Assembly (NCBI GenBank): GCA_002708985.1 | Contig: PAPS01000009.1 | Span: 1-64,000 of the forward strand | Source of the DNA: Saprospirales bacterium | GTDB lineage: Bacteria; Bacteroidota; Bacteroidia; Chitinophagales; UBA8649 | Direction of reading: 5' to 3' | Length of the DNA: 64,000 nt | Part shown: in pieces, positions 28,160 through 37,860 of the stretch | Numbering within the stretch: position 1 is the stretch's first letter | Layout: each line of letters starts with the position of its first letter | Translations under genes and position numbers: made by a program | The notes under the pieces: model-generated | The model's database searches: none | The model's input: the letters and a program-made list of their open reading frames with translations, nothing else | What the model was told of the DNA's origin: nothing

Positions 28160-30991
28160 TTACAACTCCTTAGAGAGAAAGCGAGCAGTGTGCCCTGTAT
28201 GGGTTTGAGAGGCGACGTATTCTGGACTGCCTTGAAGAATGATTTGGCCTCCGCCTTCTCCTCCTTCGGGTCCCATATCAACGATGTGATCAGCTACTTT
28301 TATGACATCCATATTGTGCTCAATAACGATTACGGAATTCCCTTTATTCACTAGGTTTTGTAGAACGCGTAGGAGTATTTTGATGTCGTTAAAATGGAGT
28401 CCTGTGGTGGGTTCATCAAGAATATATAATGTCTGTCCTGTATCTCTTTTTGAAAGCTCTGCTGCCAGCTTCACACGTTGGGCCTCTCCACCACTGATTG
28501 TGGTTGATGGTTGGCCCAATCGTAAATACCCTAATCCAACATCGAGGAGGGTTTTTGCTTTGCGATAAATGTTTGGGATGGCTTCGAAAAATACTACGGC
28601 TTCTTCGACATTCATATTGAGGACGTCATTAATGGATTCTCCTTTGTAGCGAACATCAAGGGTTTCTCGATTATATCGCTGCCCTCTGCACGTAGGACAT
28701 TCGACATAGACATCGGGTAAGAAATTCATCTCTATGGTCTGTAATCCCGCTCCTTTGCAAGTTTCGCAGCGTCCTCCTTTTACATTAAAAGAAAATCTGC
28801 CGGGTTTATAGCCGCGTATTTTTGATTCTGGTAATTGGGCAAATAGGCTTCGAATCTCATCAAATAGCTTGATGTAGGTAGCGGGATTCGACCGAGGTGT
28901 TCTTCCAATTGGGCTTTGATTAATATCAATAACCTTATCGATACGTTCCAACCCCTCGATGCTTTCATAGGGCATTACTTTTCGTTTACCGCGGTACACA
29001 TAGTTGTGGGTTAGCGGGAAAATGGTTTGATTGATAAGGGTTGACTTGCCACTCCCGGATACTCCGGTAACACAGGTAAACACGCCCAAGGGAATGGATA
29101 AATCAACGTTTTTAAGGTTGTTTCCCCTAGCCCCTTTGACATGAATCATTTGATCAGGGTCAATAATTCTTCTCTTCTTAGGAACTTTTATTTGGCTTCG
29201 CCCATAGAGATAATCGGAGGTAATCGTCTTTTTTGATTTCAACTGCTTGGGCTTACCTGAGGCTACTATTTCCCCACCATTTATGCCAGCACCCGGTCCG
29301 ATATCAACTAGGTGATTGCAAGCGAGCATGATGTCTTTATCATGTTCAACAACAATCACTGTGTTCTCAGCCTCGACTAACCGTTGAAGCGATTTGATTA
29401 ATCGTTCATTGTCTCGTTGATGTAATCCAATTGAAGGCTCGTCCAATATGTATGTGACTCCTGACAACGCGGAGCCTATCTGAGTTGCTAAACGTATGCG
29501 TTGTGCTTCACCGCCAGACAGAGAGCGCGTGACGCGATTAAGGGTCAAATATCCAAGGCCTACATCAAGCATGAAGCCGATGCGATCTAAAATTTCCTTT
29601 ACTACCTCTTCTGAAATACGAAACTGCCGTTCATCCATCGAAGAGGCCATTTTATCAACCGTGGTTTTAAGGTCATTTAGGTTTAATTGAGCCAGATGGC
29701 CTATATGTAAGTTGTCAAATCGAAACCATAGGGATTCTTTTTGAAGACGAAATCCTTCACATGATGAGCACACCTCTTCAACCATAAATTCCTCAGCCCA
29801 CTTTCGAATGCCATCACTAGATGTGACTTGAAGGCATCGTGTTAACATACCTACAATGCCATGACCTTTGAGCGAATACCACTTGTCTTCGCTAGAGTAC
29901 ACAGAAGATTCTTTAATTAATCCATCTTCATTTCCATAAAGTAGCACATTAAGCGCCTTTTCAGGAATGTCGGCGATGGGCTCATTGATTTTAAAGTCAT
30001 AACGCTTAGCTATGCGCTTGACCTGTCGAAACAGGGTAACGTCCCTATGAGCACCCAGTGGAACGACACCTCCTTCAAATATGGTTTTTACAGGATTAGG
30101 AATGACTTTTTTTAGGTTGACATGCTTGACAACGCCAAGCCCTTGACAGGAAGGACAAGCGCCGTATGGAGAGTTAAATGAGAAGGTATTAGGTGATGGT
30201 GTGGAATAGGAGATGCCTGTATCCATACACATGTAGTGCTGTGAAAAGATTAAGTCTTTTTTCTCCGAGAGCAAATGAAAGATTACGAGTCCGTCGCCCA
30301 TCTTTAAGGCTTGATCTATTCCTTCCCGTACCCGATTTTCTTTCTCACCTCCTTCAATAATAATTCGATCGATGACAGCTTCAATATCATGGACTTTATA
30401 TCGATCGAGCTGCATTCCTTCAGTAATTTCAACGATTACACCATCTACCCGAACTTTCAAAAAGCCCTTTTTGTGTAATCCCTCAAAAAGCTCTCTGTAG
30501 TGCCCTTTTCTAGATTGCACAAGCGGTGCAAGCATGATTACTTTTTCACCGAGGAGATGTTCTAAGCAATGCTCAATTATCTGATCTCTTGTGAAGCGCT
30601 GCATGGCTTTGCCCGTGTGGTAGGAATACGCTTTTCCCGCTCGGGCATACAACAGCCTAAGGAAGTCATAGATTTCTGTGATTGTCCCTACTGTTGATCG
30701 AGGATTTTTATTTACCGTCTTTTGCTCGATGGCTATCACGGGACTCAACCCCGTTATGCTGTCCACTTCAGGTCGTTCCATCCCTCCCATAAACTGCTTA
30801 GCGTAGCTTGAGAGTGTTTCTAGATATCTGCGTTGTCCTTCGGCATAAATGGTCTGAAAGGCGAGCGACGACTTTCCACTTCCACTTACACCTGTAATGA
30901 CGACAAGTTCATTCCTAGGAATGTCTATGCTTACATCCTTTAAGTTATGAGCCCGTGCTCCTTCGATGCGTATAAATTGGTCTGAATTCAC
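28160..30991 (-). CDS. uvrA: Excinuclease ABC subunit A
   Basis: IRIEGARAHNLKDVSIDIPRNELVVITGVSGSGKSSLAFQTIYAEGQRRYLETLSSYAKQF; two ABC signatures, zinc-finger CxxC sets. Confidence 0.98.
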   Translation of the reverse strand: MNSDQFIRIEGARAHNLKDVSIDIPRNELVVITGVSGSGKSSLAFQTIYAEGQRRYLETLSSYAKQFMGGMERPEVDSITGLSPVIAIEQKTVNKNPRSTVGTITEIYDFLRLLYARAGKAYSYHTGKAMQRFTRDQIIEHCLEHLLGEKVIMLAPLVQSRKGHYRELFEGLHKKGFLKVRVDGVIVEITEGMQLDRYKVHDIEAVIDRIIIEGGEKENRVREGIDQALKMGDGLVIFHLLSEKKDLIFSQHYMCMDTGISYSTPSPNTFSFNSPYGACPSCQGLGVVKHVNLKKVIPNPVKTIFEGGVVPLGAHRDVTLFRQVKRIAKRYDFKINEPIADIPEKALNVLLYGNEDGLIKESSVYSSEDKWYSLKGHGIVGMLTRCLQVTSSDGIRKWAEEFMVEEVCSSCEGFRLQKESLWFRFDNLHIGHLAQLNLNDLKTTVDKMASSMDERQFRISEEVVKEILDRIGFMLDVGLGYLTLNRVTRSLSGGEAQRIRLATQIGSALSGVTYILDEPSIGLHQRDNERLIKSLQRLVEAENTVIVVEHDKDIMLACNHLVDIGPGAGINGGEIVASGKPKQLKSKKTITSDYLYGRSQIKVPKKRRIIDPDQMIHVKGARGNNLKNVDLSIPLGVFTCVTGVSGSGKSTLINQTIFPLTHNYVYRGKRKVMPYESIEGLERIDKVIDINQSPIGRTPRSNPATYIKLFDEIRSLFAQLPESKIRGYKPGRFSFNVKGGRCETCKGAGLQTIEMNFLPDVYVECPTCRGQRYNRETLDVRYKGESINDVLNMNVEEAVVFFEAIPNIYRKAKTLLDVGLGYLRLGQPSTTISGGEAQRVKLAAELSKRDTGQTLYILDEPTTGLHFNDIKILLRVLQNLVNKGNSVIVIEHNMDVIKVADHIVDMGPEGGEGGGQIILQGSPEYVASQTHTGHTARFLSKEL

Positions 30992-31144
30992 TCTCTTTCT
31001 CTTCTAACGAAATCTAGGATTTAACACTGAGATGTATACTTTGTTGCTCAAGAAGGACATCAATATAGTCATTTGTTTATCACTGTGAATAATTATGTCA
31101 TAGAATCATTTTAAGAGGTCCATTTTAGGAAGTACTTTGCAGCC

Positions 31145-33403
31145 GTGGAGAGCTATTTAAATGCATTAAATGACCCGCAACGTGAAGCAGTAACTCATCA
31201 AGAAGGCCCCCTACTCATTGTGGCCGGTCCAGGATCGGGTAAAACACGAGTCTTAACCTATCGTATAGCGCATTTAATTCAACAAGGCGTCGATCCATTT
31301 TCTATTTTATCCTTGACGTTTACCAATAAAGCAGCAGGGGAGATGCGTTCTCGTATTGCTCAAATTTGTGGAGATGAGGCACGAAACCTCTACATGGGAA
31401 CATTCCATTCGGTGTTTGCTCGAATTTTACGTGTCGAGGGACAACGTATTGGGTATCCTTCAAATTTTACCATCTACGATACAGCCGATAGCCGTAGTGT
31501 GATTAAAGGATTGGTCAAGCAGTACGGTTTAGATGAAAAAAAATACAAGCCCAATCAAGTATTTAGCCGAATCTCTCAAGCGAAAAACTCCTTGTTGACC
31601 TATGACATCTATCAAGAAGACCCAGAGATACAATCTGAAGACCTTAGTTCGGGTCGACCCAAAACAGGATTTCTTTTTGAGCAATATGTTAAAAAATGCC
31701 ACCAATCAGGTGCAATGGATTTTGACGACCTATTGGTCAATTTTTATAAAATATTAAAAGCCTTTCCTGACGCTCTGTACCGCTATCAGCACCGGTTTCA
31801 GCACTTACTTATCGATGAGTTTCAAGACACCAATGTTGCTCAATATGCCATTGTAAAGAAATTGGCGGCTGTTCATCATAACATAACCGTTGTAGGGGAC
31901 GACGCTCAAAGCATCTATTCTTTTCGTGGTGCGACTATTGATAATATTTTAAACTTTGAGAGAGACTTCCCTGAGTTACAAACCGTCAAACTTGAACAAA
32001 ATTACCGCTCAACAAAGGTCATAGTTAAAGCGGCCAATGCAATCATTAAGGAAAACAGAAATCAAATTCCAAAGGAAATTTGGACATCCAACGCTGAGGG
32101 CAATCCCATTGAGATTTTTCGGGCGGCAAGCGATAATGAAGAGGGAAAAATTGTCGCTGATAGAATCGTCGAGCTCAGCTTACAGCAACAAATTCAAAAA
32201 GATAAGTTTGCCATTCTTTACCGGACTAATGCGCAGTCTCGATCATTTGAAGAATCACTGAGAAGGCGAAATGTTCCCTATCGTATCTATGGAGGTCTTT
32301 CCTTTTATCAGCGAAAGGAAGTCAAAGATCTCTTAGCCTATTTGCGTCTTTTGGTCAACCCAAACGATGAAGAAGCACTTCGACGTGTGATCAATTATCC
32401 TAAGCGAGGGATTGGACTTACTACCATTGAGCGAATCAACCTCAAAGCCAATGCGCTGGATAAGACAATGTGGGATGTGGTGGCAAGGGCTGATGAGTTT
32501 GAGGATTTGGGACGGTCCCGAGCCTCTATTCAGGCTTTTGGGATTCTTATTAAGAGTTTTCGGACCATGCTTGATAAGAAGAATGCCTATGATATAGCCT
32601 TTCATATCGCCAAGACAACTAAAATCTTGGCTGAGCTCAACGCAGATAAGTCAATAGAGGGCATTAGTCGCTATGAAAACATTTTAGAATTGCTTAACGG
32701 TATTAAAGAATTTGTTGAGGAAGACACGGTTAGCGACGGAGAAGATTTTTCCAATGATAGAAGTCTCGGTGCGTATCTCCAAAATATTGCCTTATTGACG
32801 GGTGATGAGAACGAAAAGTCCGACGAGCCTGCTGTAAATCTCATGACCATCCATTCAGCAAAAGGCCTTGAATTTCCTGTAGTATTTATCGTAGGGTTGG
32901 AAGAAGGTCTATTTCCGAATCAGATGTCGATCTATGACCGCGAGGATTTAGAAGAAGAGCGGCGGTTATTTTATGTTGCAGTGACGCGTGCAGAGAAACT
33001 GTTGTCTCTTTCGTTTGCCAACACGCGTTATCGATTTGGTAACCTGCAGTTTTGTGACCCTAGTCGATTTGTCAATGAAGTACCACGGGATCTTCTTGCG
33101 GTTAGAAATCAAGGGAGTCCTCCTCCATCTTCTCAGCCAAACCCTGATAAATCCACTTACAGAGTTCCCCGAAAGACCACGACGCGCCGCAAAGCTCCGG
33201 CCCAACATTCCGACCCTTCCTTTGTGCCGGACGATACCTCAACCTTGCAGCAAGGACAACGGGTAATTCATCAACGATTTGGAGAGGGTGATGTTCTGTC
33301 CATTGAAGCTCATGGAAGACATCGTGCAGCTCGTGTTCATTTTGCTCGTGTTGGGGAGAAGAAGCTCATTTTGAAATTTGCTAAACTTAAAATTCTCGAA
33401 TAA
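31145..33403 (+). CDS. ATP-dependent DNA helicase, UvrD/PcrA family
   Basis: LNDPQREAVTHQEGPLLIVAGPGSGKTRVLTYRIAHLI...DEFQDTN...VGDDAQSIYSFRGA...LMTIHSAKGLEFPVVFIVGLEEGLFP; GTG start. Confidence 0.96.
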   Translation: MESYLNALNDPQREAVTHQEGPLLIVAGPGSGKTRVLTYRIAHLIQQGVDPFSILSLTFTNKAAGEMRSRIAQICGDEARNLYMGTFHSVFARILRVEGQRIGYPSNFTIYDTADSRSVIKGLVKQYGLDEKKYKPNQVFSRISQAKNSLLTYDIYQEDPEIQSEDLSSGRPKTGFLFEQYVKKCHQSGAMDFDDLLVNFYKILKAFPDALYRYQHRFQHLLIDEFQDTNVAQYAIVKKLAAVHHNITVVGDDAQSIYSFRGATIDNILNFERDFPELQTVKLEQNYRSTKVIVKAANAIIKENRNQIPKEIWTSNAEGNPIEIFRAASDNEEGKIVADRIVELSLQQQIQKDKFAILYRTNAQSRSFEESLRRRNVPYRIYGGLSFYQRKEVKDLLAYLRLLVNPNDEEALRRVINYPKRGIGLTTIERINLKANALDKTMWDVVARADEFEDLGRSRASIQAFGILIKSFRTMLDKKNAYDIAFHIAKTTKILAELNADKSIEGISRYENILELLNGIKEFVEEDTVSDGEDFSNDRSLGAYLQNIALLTGDENEKSDEPAVNLMTIHSAKGLEFPVVFIVGLEEGLFPNQMSIYDREDLEEERRLFYVAVTRAEKLLSLSFANTRYRFGNLQFCDPSRFVNEVPRDLLAVRNQGSPPPSSQPNPDKSTYRVPRKTTTRRKAPAQHSDPSFVPDDTSTLQQGQRVIHQRFGEGDVLSIEAHGRHRAARVHFARVGEKKLILKFAKLKILE

Positions 33404-33474
33404 GCGTTAAAAGTCCTGTAGTGTGTAATTCAATGGAATTCATTACCTTGTGAGGCATAATATGAGCTACACGC

Positions 33475-33482
33475 TAGCTTTG
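33475..33482 (+). promoter_or_regulatory. Bacteroidota-type -7 element (TAnnTTTG)
   Basis: TAGCTTTG, exact match to TAnnTTTG, 19 nt upstream of the ATG at 33502. Confidence 0.45.
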
Positions 33483-33501
33483 TTGTTTACGAACAATTTT
33501 C

Positions 33502-34131
33502 ATGGAATATAATACTGACAAAACAGCCTTAAGGCTTCGAGAGTATGGACGTAACGTCCAACACATGGCAAATTATGCAAAGGATTTGTCCGACGATGAA
33601 GAAAAAAAGAAGTGGGCTGAGCTCATTGTTCAAGTGATGTCACAGCTCAATCCTTCTGTGCGTTCAATGGAAGATTATAAGACAAAACTCTGGCAACACA
33701 TTGGAATCATTTCAGAAGGAAGTCTCGTGGAGTTTGCTCCAGAAGGAAGTGTTTCTTCGGAAGAAACACTGGACACAGCCTCGTCAAATCCAGTGGTGTA
33801 CCCTAATACAAATGCCAAGGAAAGGCACTACGGAAGCCATATTGTAAAGCTTGTCCAAAAAGTTTCTGCCATGGAGGAAGGTGAGAAAAAGGAAGAGGGT
33901 AAATTGATTATTGCCAACTACATGAAGCTTGTAAGTGTAAAGTGGAGTCGAGGTCACGTTAGCGACCAGGTAATTAAAAATGACTTGAATCGTATTTCAG
34001 AGGGTAAGCTATCCTTGACCGAAGAGGTAAAACTCGAAGAAGTTGACGTAAAAGTAGAAGCTTCTGGATATGCTTCTAAACATCGCAGAAAACGCGGTGG
34101 AAAACGAAATAATAATCGCCACAATCGCTGA
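33502..34131 (+). CDS. DUF4290 domain-containing protein with basic C-terminal tail
   Basis: YNTDKTALRLREYGRNVQHMANYA... plus a conserved gene position immediately before murA; C-terminus KHRRKRGGKRNNNRHNR. Confidence 0.85.
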   Translation: MEYNTDKTALRLREYGRNVQHMANYAKDLSDDEEKKKWAELIVQVMSQLNPSVRSMEDYKTKLWQHIGIISEGSLVEFAPEGSVSSEETLDTASSNPVVYPNTNAKERHYGSHIVKLVQKVSAMEEGEKKEEGKLIIANYMKLVSVKWSRGHVSDQVIKNDLNRISEGKLSLTEEVKLEEVDVKVEASGYASKHRRKRGGKRNNNRHNR

Positions 34132-34170
34132 GAAAAAGACCTTAACTTTCTAGCCAACAATTAAGGCATT

Positions 34171-35475
34171 ATGGCAGAATTTATCGTTGAAGGTGGACAT
34201 AAATTAAAAGGTTCAATAGTTCCTCAAGGGGCAAAGAACGAAGCATTACAGATTGTATGTGCTGTGCTCCTCACCTCAGAAGAGGTGGTAATCAGTAACC
34301 TTCCACATATTCGAGATGTTTTGGCTCTGATCGATTTACTAAGAGCAATCGGGGTAGAGGTTGAACAGCAATCAACGGATACGTATACTTTTCGAGCAAA
34401 AAATATTGATATAGACTACATGCGCAGCGACGATTTTAGAAATCGCGCGGCATCGTTACGCGGTTCTATTATGATTATGGGACCTTTACTTTCTCGATTT
34501 GGAAAAGCATTCATCCCTAAGCCTGGTGGCGATAAAATTGGTCAACGTCCGTTAGATGCTCATTTTATTGGCTTTCAGCAGCTCGGAGCATCTTTTGAAT
34601 TTGACACTAAGGAAATTATGTATCGAGTTAAGGCTGATAATCTCCGAGGCGTTGATATGTTTATGACCGAGCCTTCGGTTACCGGAACAGCCAATGTCAT
34701 TATGACGGCCGTTATGGCTAAGGGTAAAACCACTATTTACAATGCAGCTTGTGAGCCTTACCTACAACAGCTTTGTAAAATGCTCATCTCTATGGGTGCT
34801 AAAATTCAAGGTGTTGGTTCGAATTTGTTGACTATTGAAGGGGTAGAAGAACTCAAAGGCTGTGCGCATAGATTGCTTCCTGATATGATTGAGATTGGCA
34901 GTTTTATTGGATTGGCGGCGATGACACAAAGTGCACTTAGCATTAAAGATGTCGCTTACAACGAACTTGGTCAGATACCGGATACATTTAGACGTCTTGG
35001 AATCAACCTGCAGCGCGATGGAGATGATATTGTAATACCGGAACAAGATCATTATGAAATTCAACGATTAATCGATGGCTCTATCCCTACGATTTATGAT
35101 GCTCCATGGCCGAATTTTACACCGGACCTCATCTCCATAGTTTTAGTAACAGCCATACAAGCCAAAGGGAGTATCCTTATTCATCAAAAGATGTTTGAAA
35201 GCAGGCTTTTCTTTGTCGATAAGCTAAAGGATATGGGGGCCCAGATTACACTTTGCGATCCTCATCGTGCAGTGGTAATAGGTATGAATCGTGCACGTAA
35301 TCTTCGAGGTATAATGATGAGTAGTCCTGATATTCGGGCAGGTGTGGCCCTTTTAATTGCCGCGCTTTCTGCCGATGGCACAAGCCGTATATCCAATATT
35401 CATCAAATTGACCGAGGCTATCAGTTTATTGATGATCGCCTAAAAGCACTAGGAGCGCACATAGAAAGAAGGTAA
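34171..35475 (+). CDS. murA: UDP-N-acetylglucosamine 1-carboxyvinyltransferase
   Basis: FIVEGGHKLKGSIVPQGAKNEALQIVCAVLLT...FRNRAASLRGSIMIMGPLL...KPGGDKIGQRPLDAH. Confidence 0.95.
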   Translation: MAEFIVEGGHKLKGSIVPQGAKNEALQIVCAVLLTSEEVVISNLPHIRDVLALIDLLRAIGVEVEQQSTDTYTFRAKNIDIDYMRSDDFRNRAASLRGSIMIMGPLLSRFGKAFIPKPGGDKIGQRPLDAHFIGFQQLGASFEFDTKEIMYRVKADNLRGVDMFMTEPSVTGTANVIMTAVMAKGKTTIYNAACEPYLQQLCKMLISMGAKIQGVGSNLLTIEGVEELKGCAHRLLPDMIEIGSFIGLAAMTQSALSIKDVAYNELGQIPDTFRRLGINLQRDGDDIVIPEQDHYEIQRLIDGSIPTIYDAPWPNFTPDLISIVLVTAIQAKGSILIHQKMFESRLFFVDKLKDMGAQITLCDPHRAVVIGMNRARNLRGIMMSSPDIRAGVALLIAALSADGTSRISNIHQIDRGYQFIDDRLKALGAHIERR

Positions 35476-35491
35476 GCTAAAGGTTTTTTCT

Positions 35492-35502
35492 GCCATTATG
35501 GC
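35492..35502. promoter_or_regulatory. Short palindrome GCCAT-T-ATGGC upstream of the grpE-dnaJ -7-like element
   Basis: 11-bp palindrome about 9 nt upstream of TAGTTTAG (35511-35518), upstream of the grpE ATG at 35554. Confidence 0.3.
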
Positions 35503-35553
35503 GCGATTTGTAGTTTAGCAAGGAATTTGAGAGACTAGACGCAACACTTTAGT

Positions 35554-36156
35554 ATGGTGACAAAAAAAGATCAAAAAGATCAAACAAATCACGAGGAACA
35601 AGCGTTTCAACATGAGCCTTCTGTAGAGAAAAAAGGGCAGGATGATTCATCATTGAATGAAATAGAAGATTCTGACGAGGGTGCTTCTGAGGCTAGCCCT
35701 GAGGAACAAATGGCCTTATTAGAGGCTGAATTGGCTCAACAAAAGGATAAATATCTTCGGATGTTTGCTGATTTCGATAATGCCAAACGTCGTCATGCCC
35801 GTGAGAAGCAAGAATGGTTTTCTACGGCAGGGAAAGATATCATCCTTGACATTCTACCTGTAGTTGATGACTTTGAGCGAGCAATGCAGATGGAATCTGT
35901 CGAGGCAAATACCGATGAAAAATTGGAGTCTGAAGGTGTACAACTTATTTATCAAAAGTTAGAAGGGGTACTCAAAAAACGTGGTGTTGAGGCGATTGAC
36001 GCTTATGGAACGCCTTTCGATGATGCATTGCACGAGGCGCTCACAGAGATTCCAGCTGATCCTAAAATGAAAGGCAAGGTGGTCGATGTGGTTGAGAAAG
36101 GATATACTATGAACGGTAAACTTATTCGTCACGCGAAAGTAGTAGTAGGAAAATAA
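35554..36156 (+). CDS. grpE: Nucleotide exchange factor GrpE
   Basis: [23 protein letters not shown]...[13 protein letters not shown]...[22 protein letters not shown]; directly upstream of dnaJ. Confidence 0.96.
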   Translation: MVTKKDQKDQTNHEEQAFQHEPSVEKKGQDDSSLNEIEDSDEGASEASPEEQMALLEAELAQQKDKYLRMFADFDNAKRRHAREKQEWFSTAGKDIILDILPVVDDFERAMQMESVEANTDEKLESEGVQLIYQKLEGVLKKRGVEAIDAYGTPFDDALHEALTEIPADPKMKGKVVDVVEKGYTMNGKLIRHAKVVVGK

Positions 36157-36157
36157 T

Positions 36158-37294
36158 ATGGCGAAGCGAGATTTTTACGAGGTACTCGGAGTGGACAAAG
36201 GGGCTAGTCAAGGAGATATTAAGAAGGCTTATCGGAAGACGGCTTTAAAGTATCATCCTGATCGCAACCAGGGCGATGAGTCCGCGGAAGAAAAGTTTAA
36301 AGAGGCTGCAGAGGCTTACGAGGTCCTTGGTGATGAGCAAAAGCGTGCTCGATATGATCAATATGGTCACCGGGCCTTTGAAGGAAATGCCGGTGGAGGT
36401 CATGGCGGAATGGACTTTGAAGATATCTTTTCCCGTTTTGGCGATTTGTTTGGAGATGGAGGCGGAGGCGGATTTGGAAGTTTTTTTGGAGGCGGAGGCG
36501 GAGGAGGCCGACAGCGTGTAGTTAAAGGGTCAAGCCTTCGAGTTAAAATTAAGTTAACACTTGAAGAAATGGCTTCTAGTGTCGAAAAGAAAATCAAGAT
36601 AAAGCGCCTGGTTAATGCCAAAGGTCTAACCTATGGTACCTGTTCGGCGTGTAATGGGCAGGGAAGTGTTATGCGTGTCACCAATACAATTTTAGGTCAA
36701 ATGCGAACAACACAAACCTGTGCAAACTGCAATGGCTCAGGAAAAGTAGTTAGTAATCGACCAGCGGGTACAGACGCTAATGGTCAAAAAAGAGAAGAGC
36801 AAATCGTAACCATCGATGTGCCTGCAGGAGTCGAAGAAGGTATGCAGTTGTCCGTACGAGGTGAAGGGAATGAAGGGCCTAATGGTGGGATAAACGGTGA
36901 TCTTATCGTGGTGATTGAAGAAATTCCGCACGAAGACTTTGTGCGTGATGGACAAAATGTGCTTTATAATTTATTGGTGAGCTTTCCTGATATGGTCAAC
37001 GGTAACTCTTCAATTGAAGTACCAACACTAACCGGTCGCGCAAAGATTAAGATACCTAGCGGAACCCCTTCTGGCAAGATTTTCCGCTTAAAGGGTAAAG
37101 GTTTTCCTTCGGTCAATGGCTATGGTAAGGGTGACCAGCTGATTTATGTTAATGTTTTCATTCCTAAATCGGTATCGTCGCCAACGAAAAAGATTATTCA
37201 AAATCTCGAAGATGACGGTGGAGTTTCAGTAGAAAGTCATGCCTCAGACAAATCTTTCTTTGATGGGTTTCTATCGATGTTCCGAAATCACTAA
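36158..37294 (+). CDS. dnaJ: Molecular chaperone DnaJ
   Basis: [39 protein letters not shown]-rich region, CxxCxGxG-type repeats ([16 protein letters not shown]). Confidence 0.96.
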   Translation: MAKRDFYEVLGVDKGASQGDIKKAYRKTALKYHPDRNQGDESAEEKFKEAAEAYEVLGDEQKRARYDQYGHRAFEGNAGGGHGGMDFEDIFSRFGDLFGDGGGGGFGSFFGGGGGGGRQRVVKGSSLRVKIKLTLEEMASSVEKKIKIKRLVNAKGLTYGTCSACNGQGSVMRVTNTILGQMRTTQTCANCNGSGKVVSNRPAGTDANGQKREEQIVTIDVPAGVEEGMQLSVRGEGNEGPNGGINGDLIVVIEEIPHEDFVRDGQNVLYNLLVSFPDMVNGNSSIEVPTLTGRAKIKIPSGTPSGKIFRLKGKGFPSVNGYGKGDQLIYVNVFIPKSVSSPTKKIIQNLEDDGGVSVESHASDKSFFDGFLSMFRNH

Positions 37295-37776
37295 TTTGAT
37301 TGGAACTCAATCAATACCTTATTTTTCTCGACATTTTCTCCTTGGCTCACATGGACTTTAGCAACGATTTGATTGTCGGTCTGAGCCCTGAGTAGGTTTT
37401 CCATCTTCATAGCTTCAAGTTTGACTAAAGCTTGTCCCTTTTGTACCACATCGCCTGGTTTAACCTCCACACTGAGGACGAGACCTGGCATAGGAGCAAT
37501 TAGTGGTTGATTTTGTGTAGATTCCTCGGAGTCAAAGCCCATTTTTTCAAGCAGTACATCCCATTGATCTTGGTATTTGAGGCTTAGGTCCTTTCCGTTA
37601 ATGGAGAAGGTTATTGTTTTGTTCCTTCGATCAATATGTTGAAGATGGGCAAGAGTTAGTCTTTTACTTTGCGGATTAATCCATCTATAGATTCCAGGTT
37701 TTACTAGTTCCCAAGAACTATGCGTATTGTTGCCCAAGTCGATGGTTATGTCGGTATGATCAATAATACATTTCAT
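37291..37776 (-). CDS. Biotin/lipoyl attachment domain protein (acyl-CoA carboxylase biotin carrier-like)
   Basis: [38 protein letters not shown]: biotinyl-lysine EAMKME motif. Confidence 0.9.
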   Translation of the reverse strand: MKCIIDHTDITIDLGNNTHSSWELVKPGIYRWINPQSKRLTLAHLQHIDRRNKTITFSINGKDLSLKYQDQWDVLLEKMGFDSEESTQNQPLIAPMPGLVLSVEVKPGDVVQKGQALVKLEAMKMENLLRAQTDNQIVAKVHVSQGENVEKNKVLIEFQSN

Positions 37777-37860
37777 AATAAAATCTTTAACGCTTGATTT
37801 CCGTTAGATATAGTCAGAATCCACGAATTCATTAGTAGTTTAGCGAAAATAACTTTTACA

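Noticed and set aside
33483-33496. TTGTT-TACG-AACAA dyad before the DUF4290 gene
   Set aside because: Only 5-bp arms in AT-rich sequence; likely chance.
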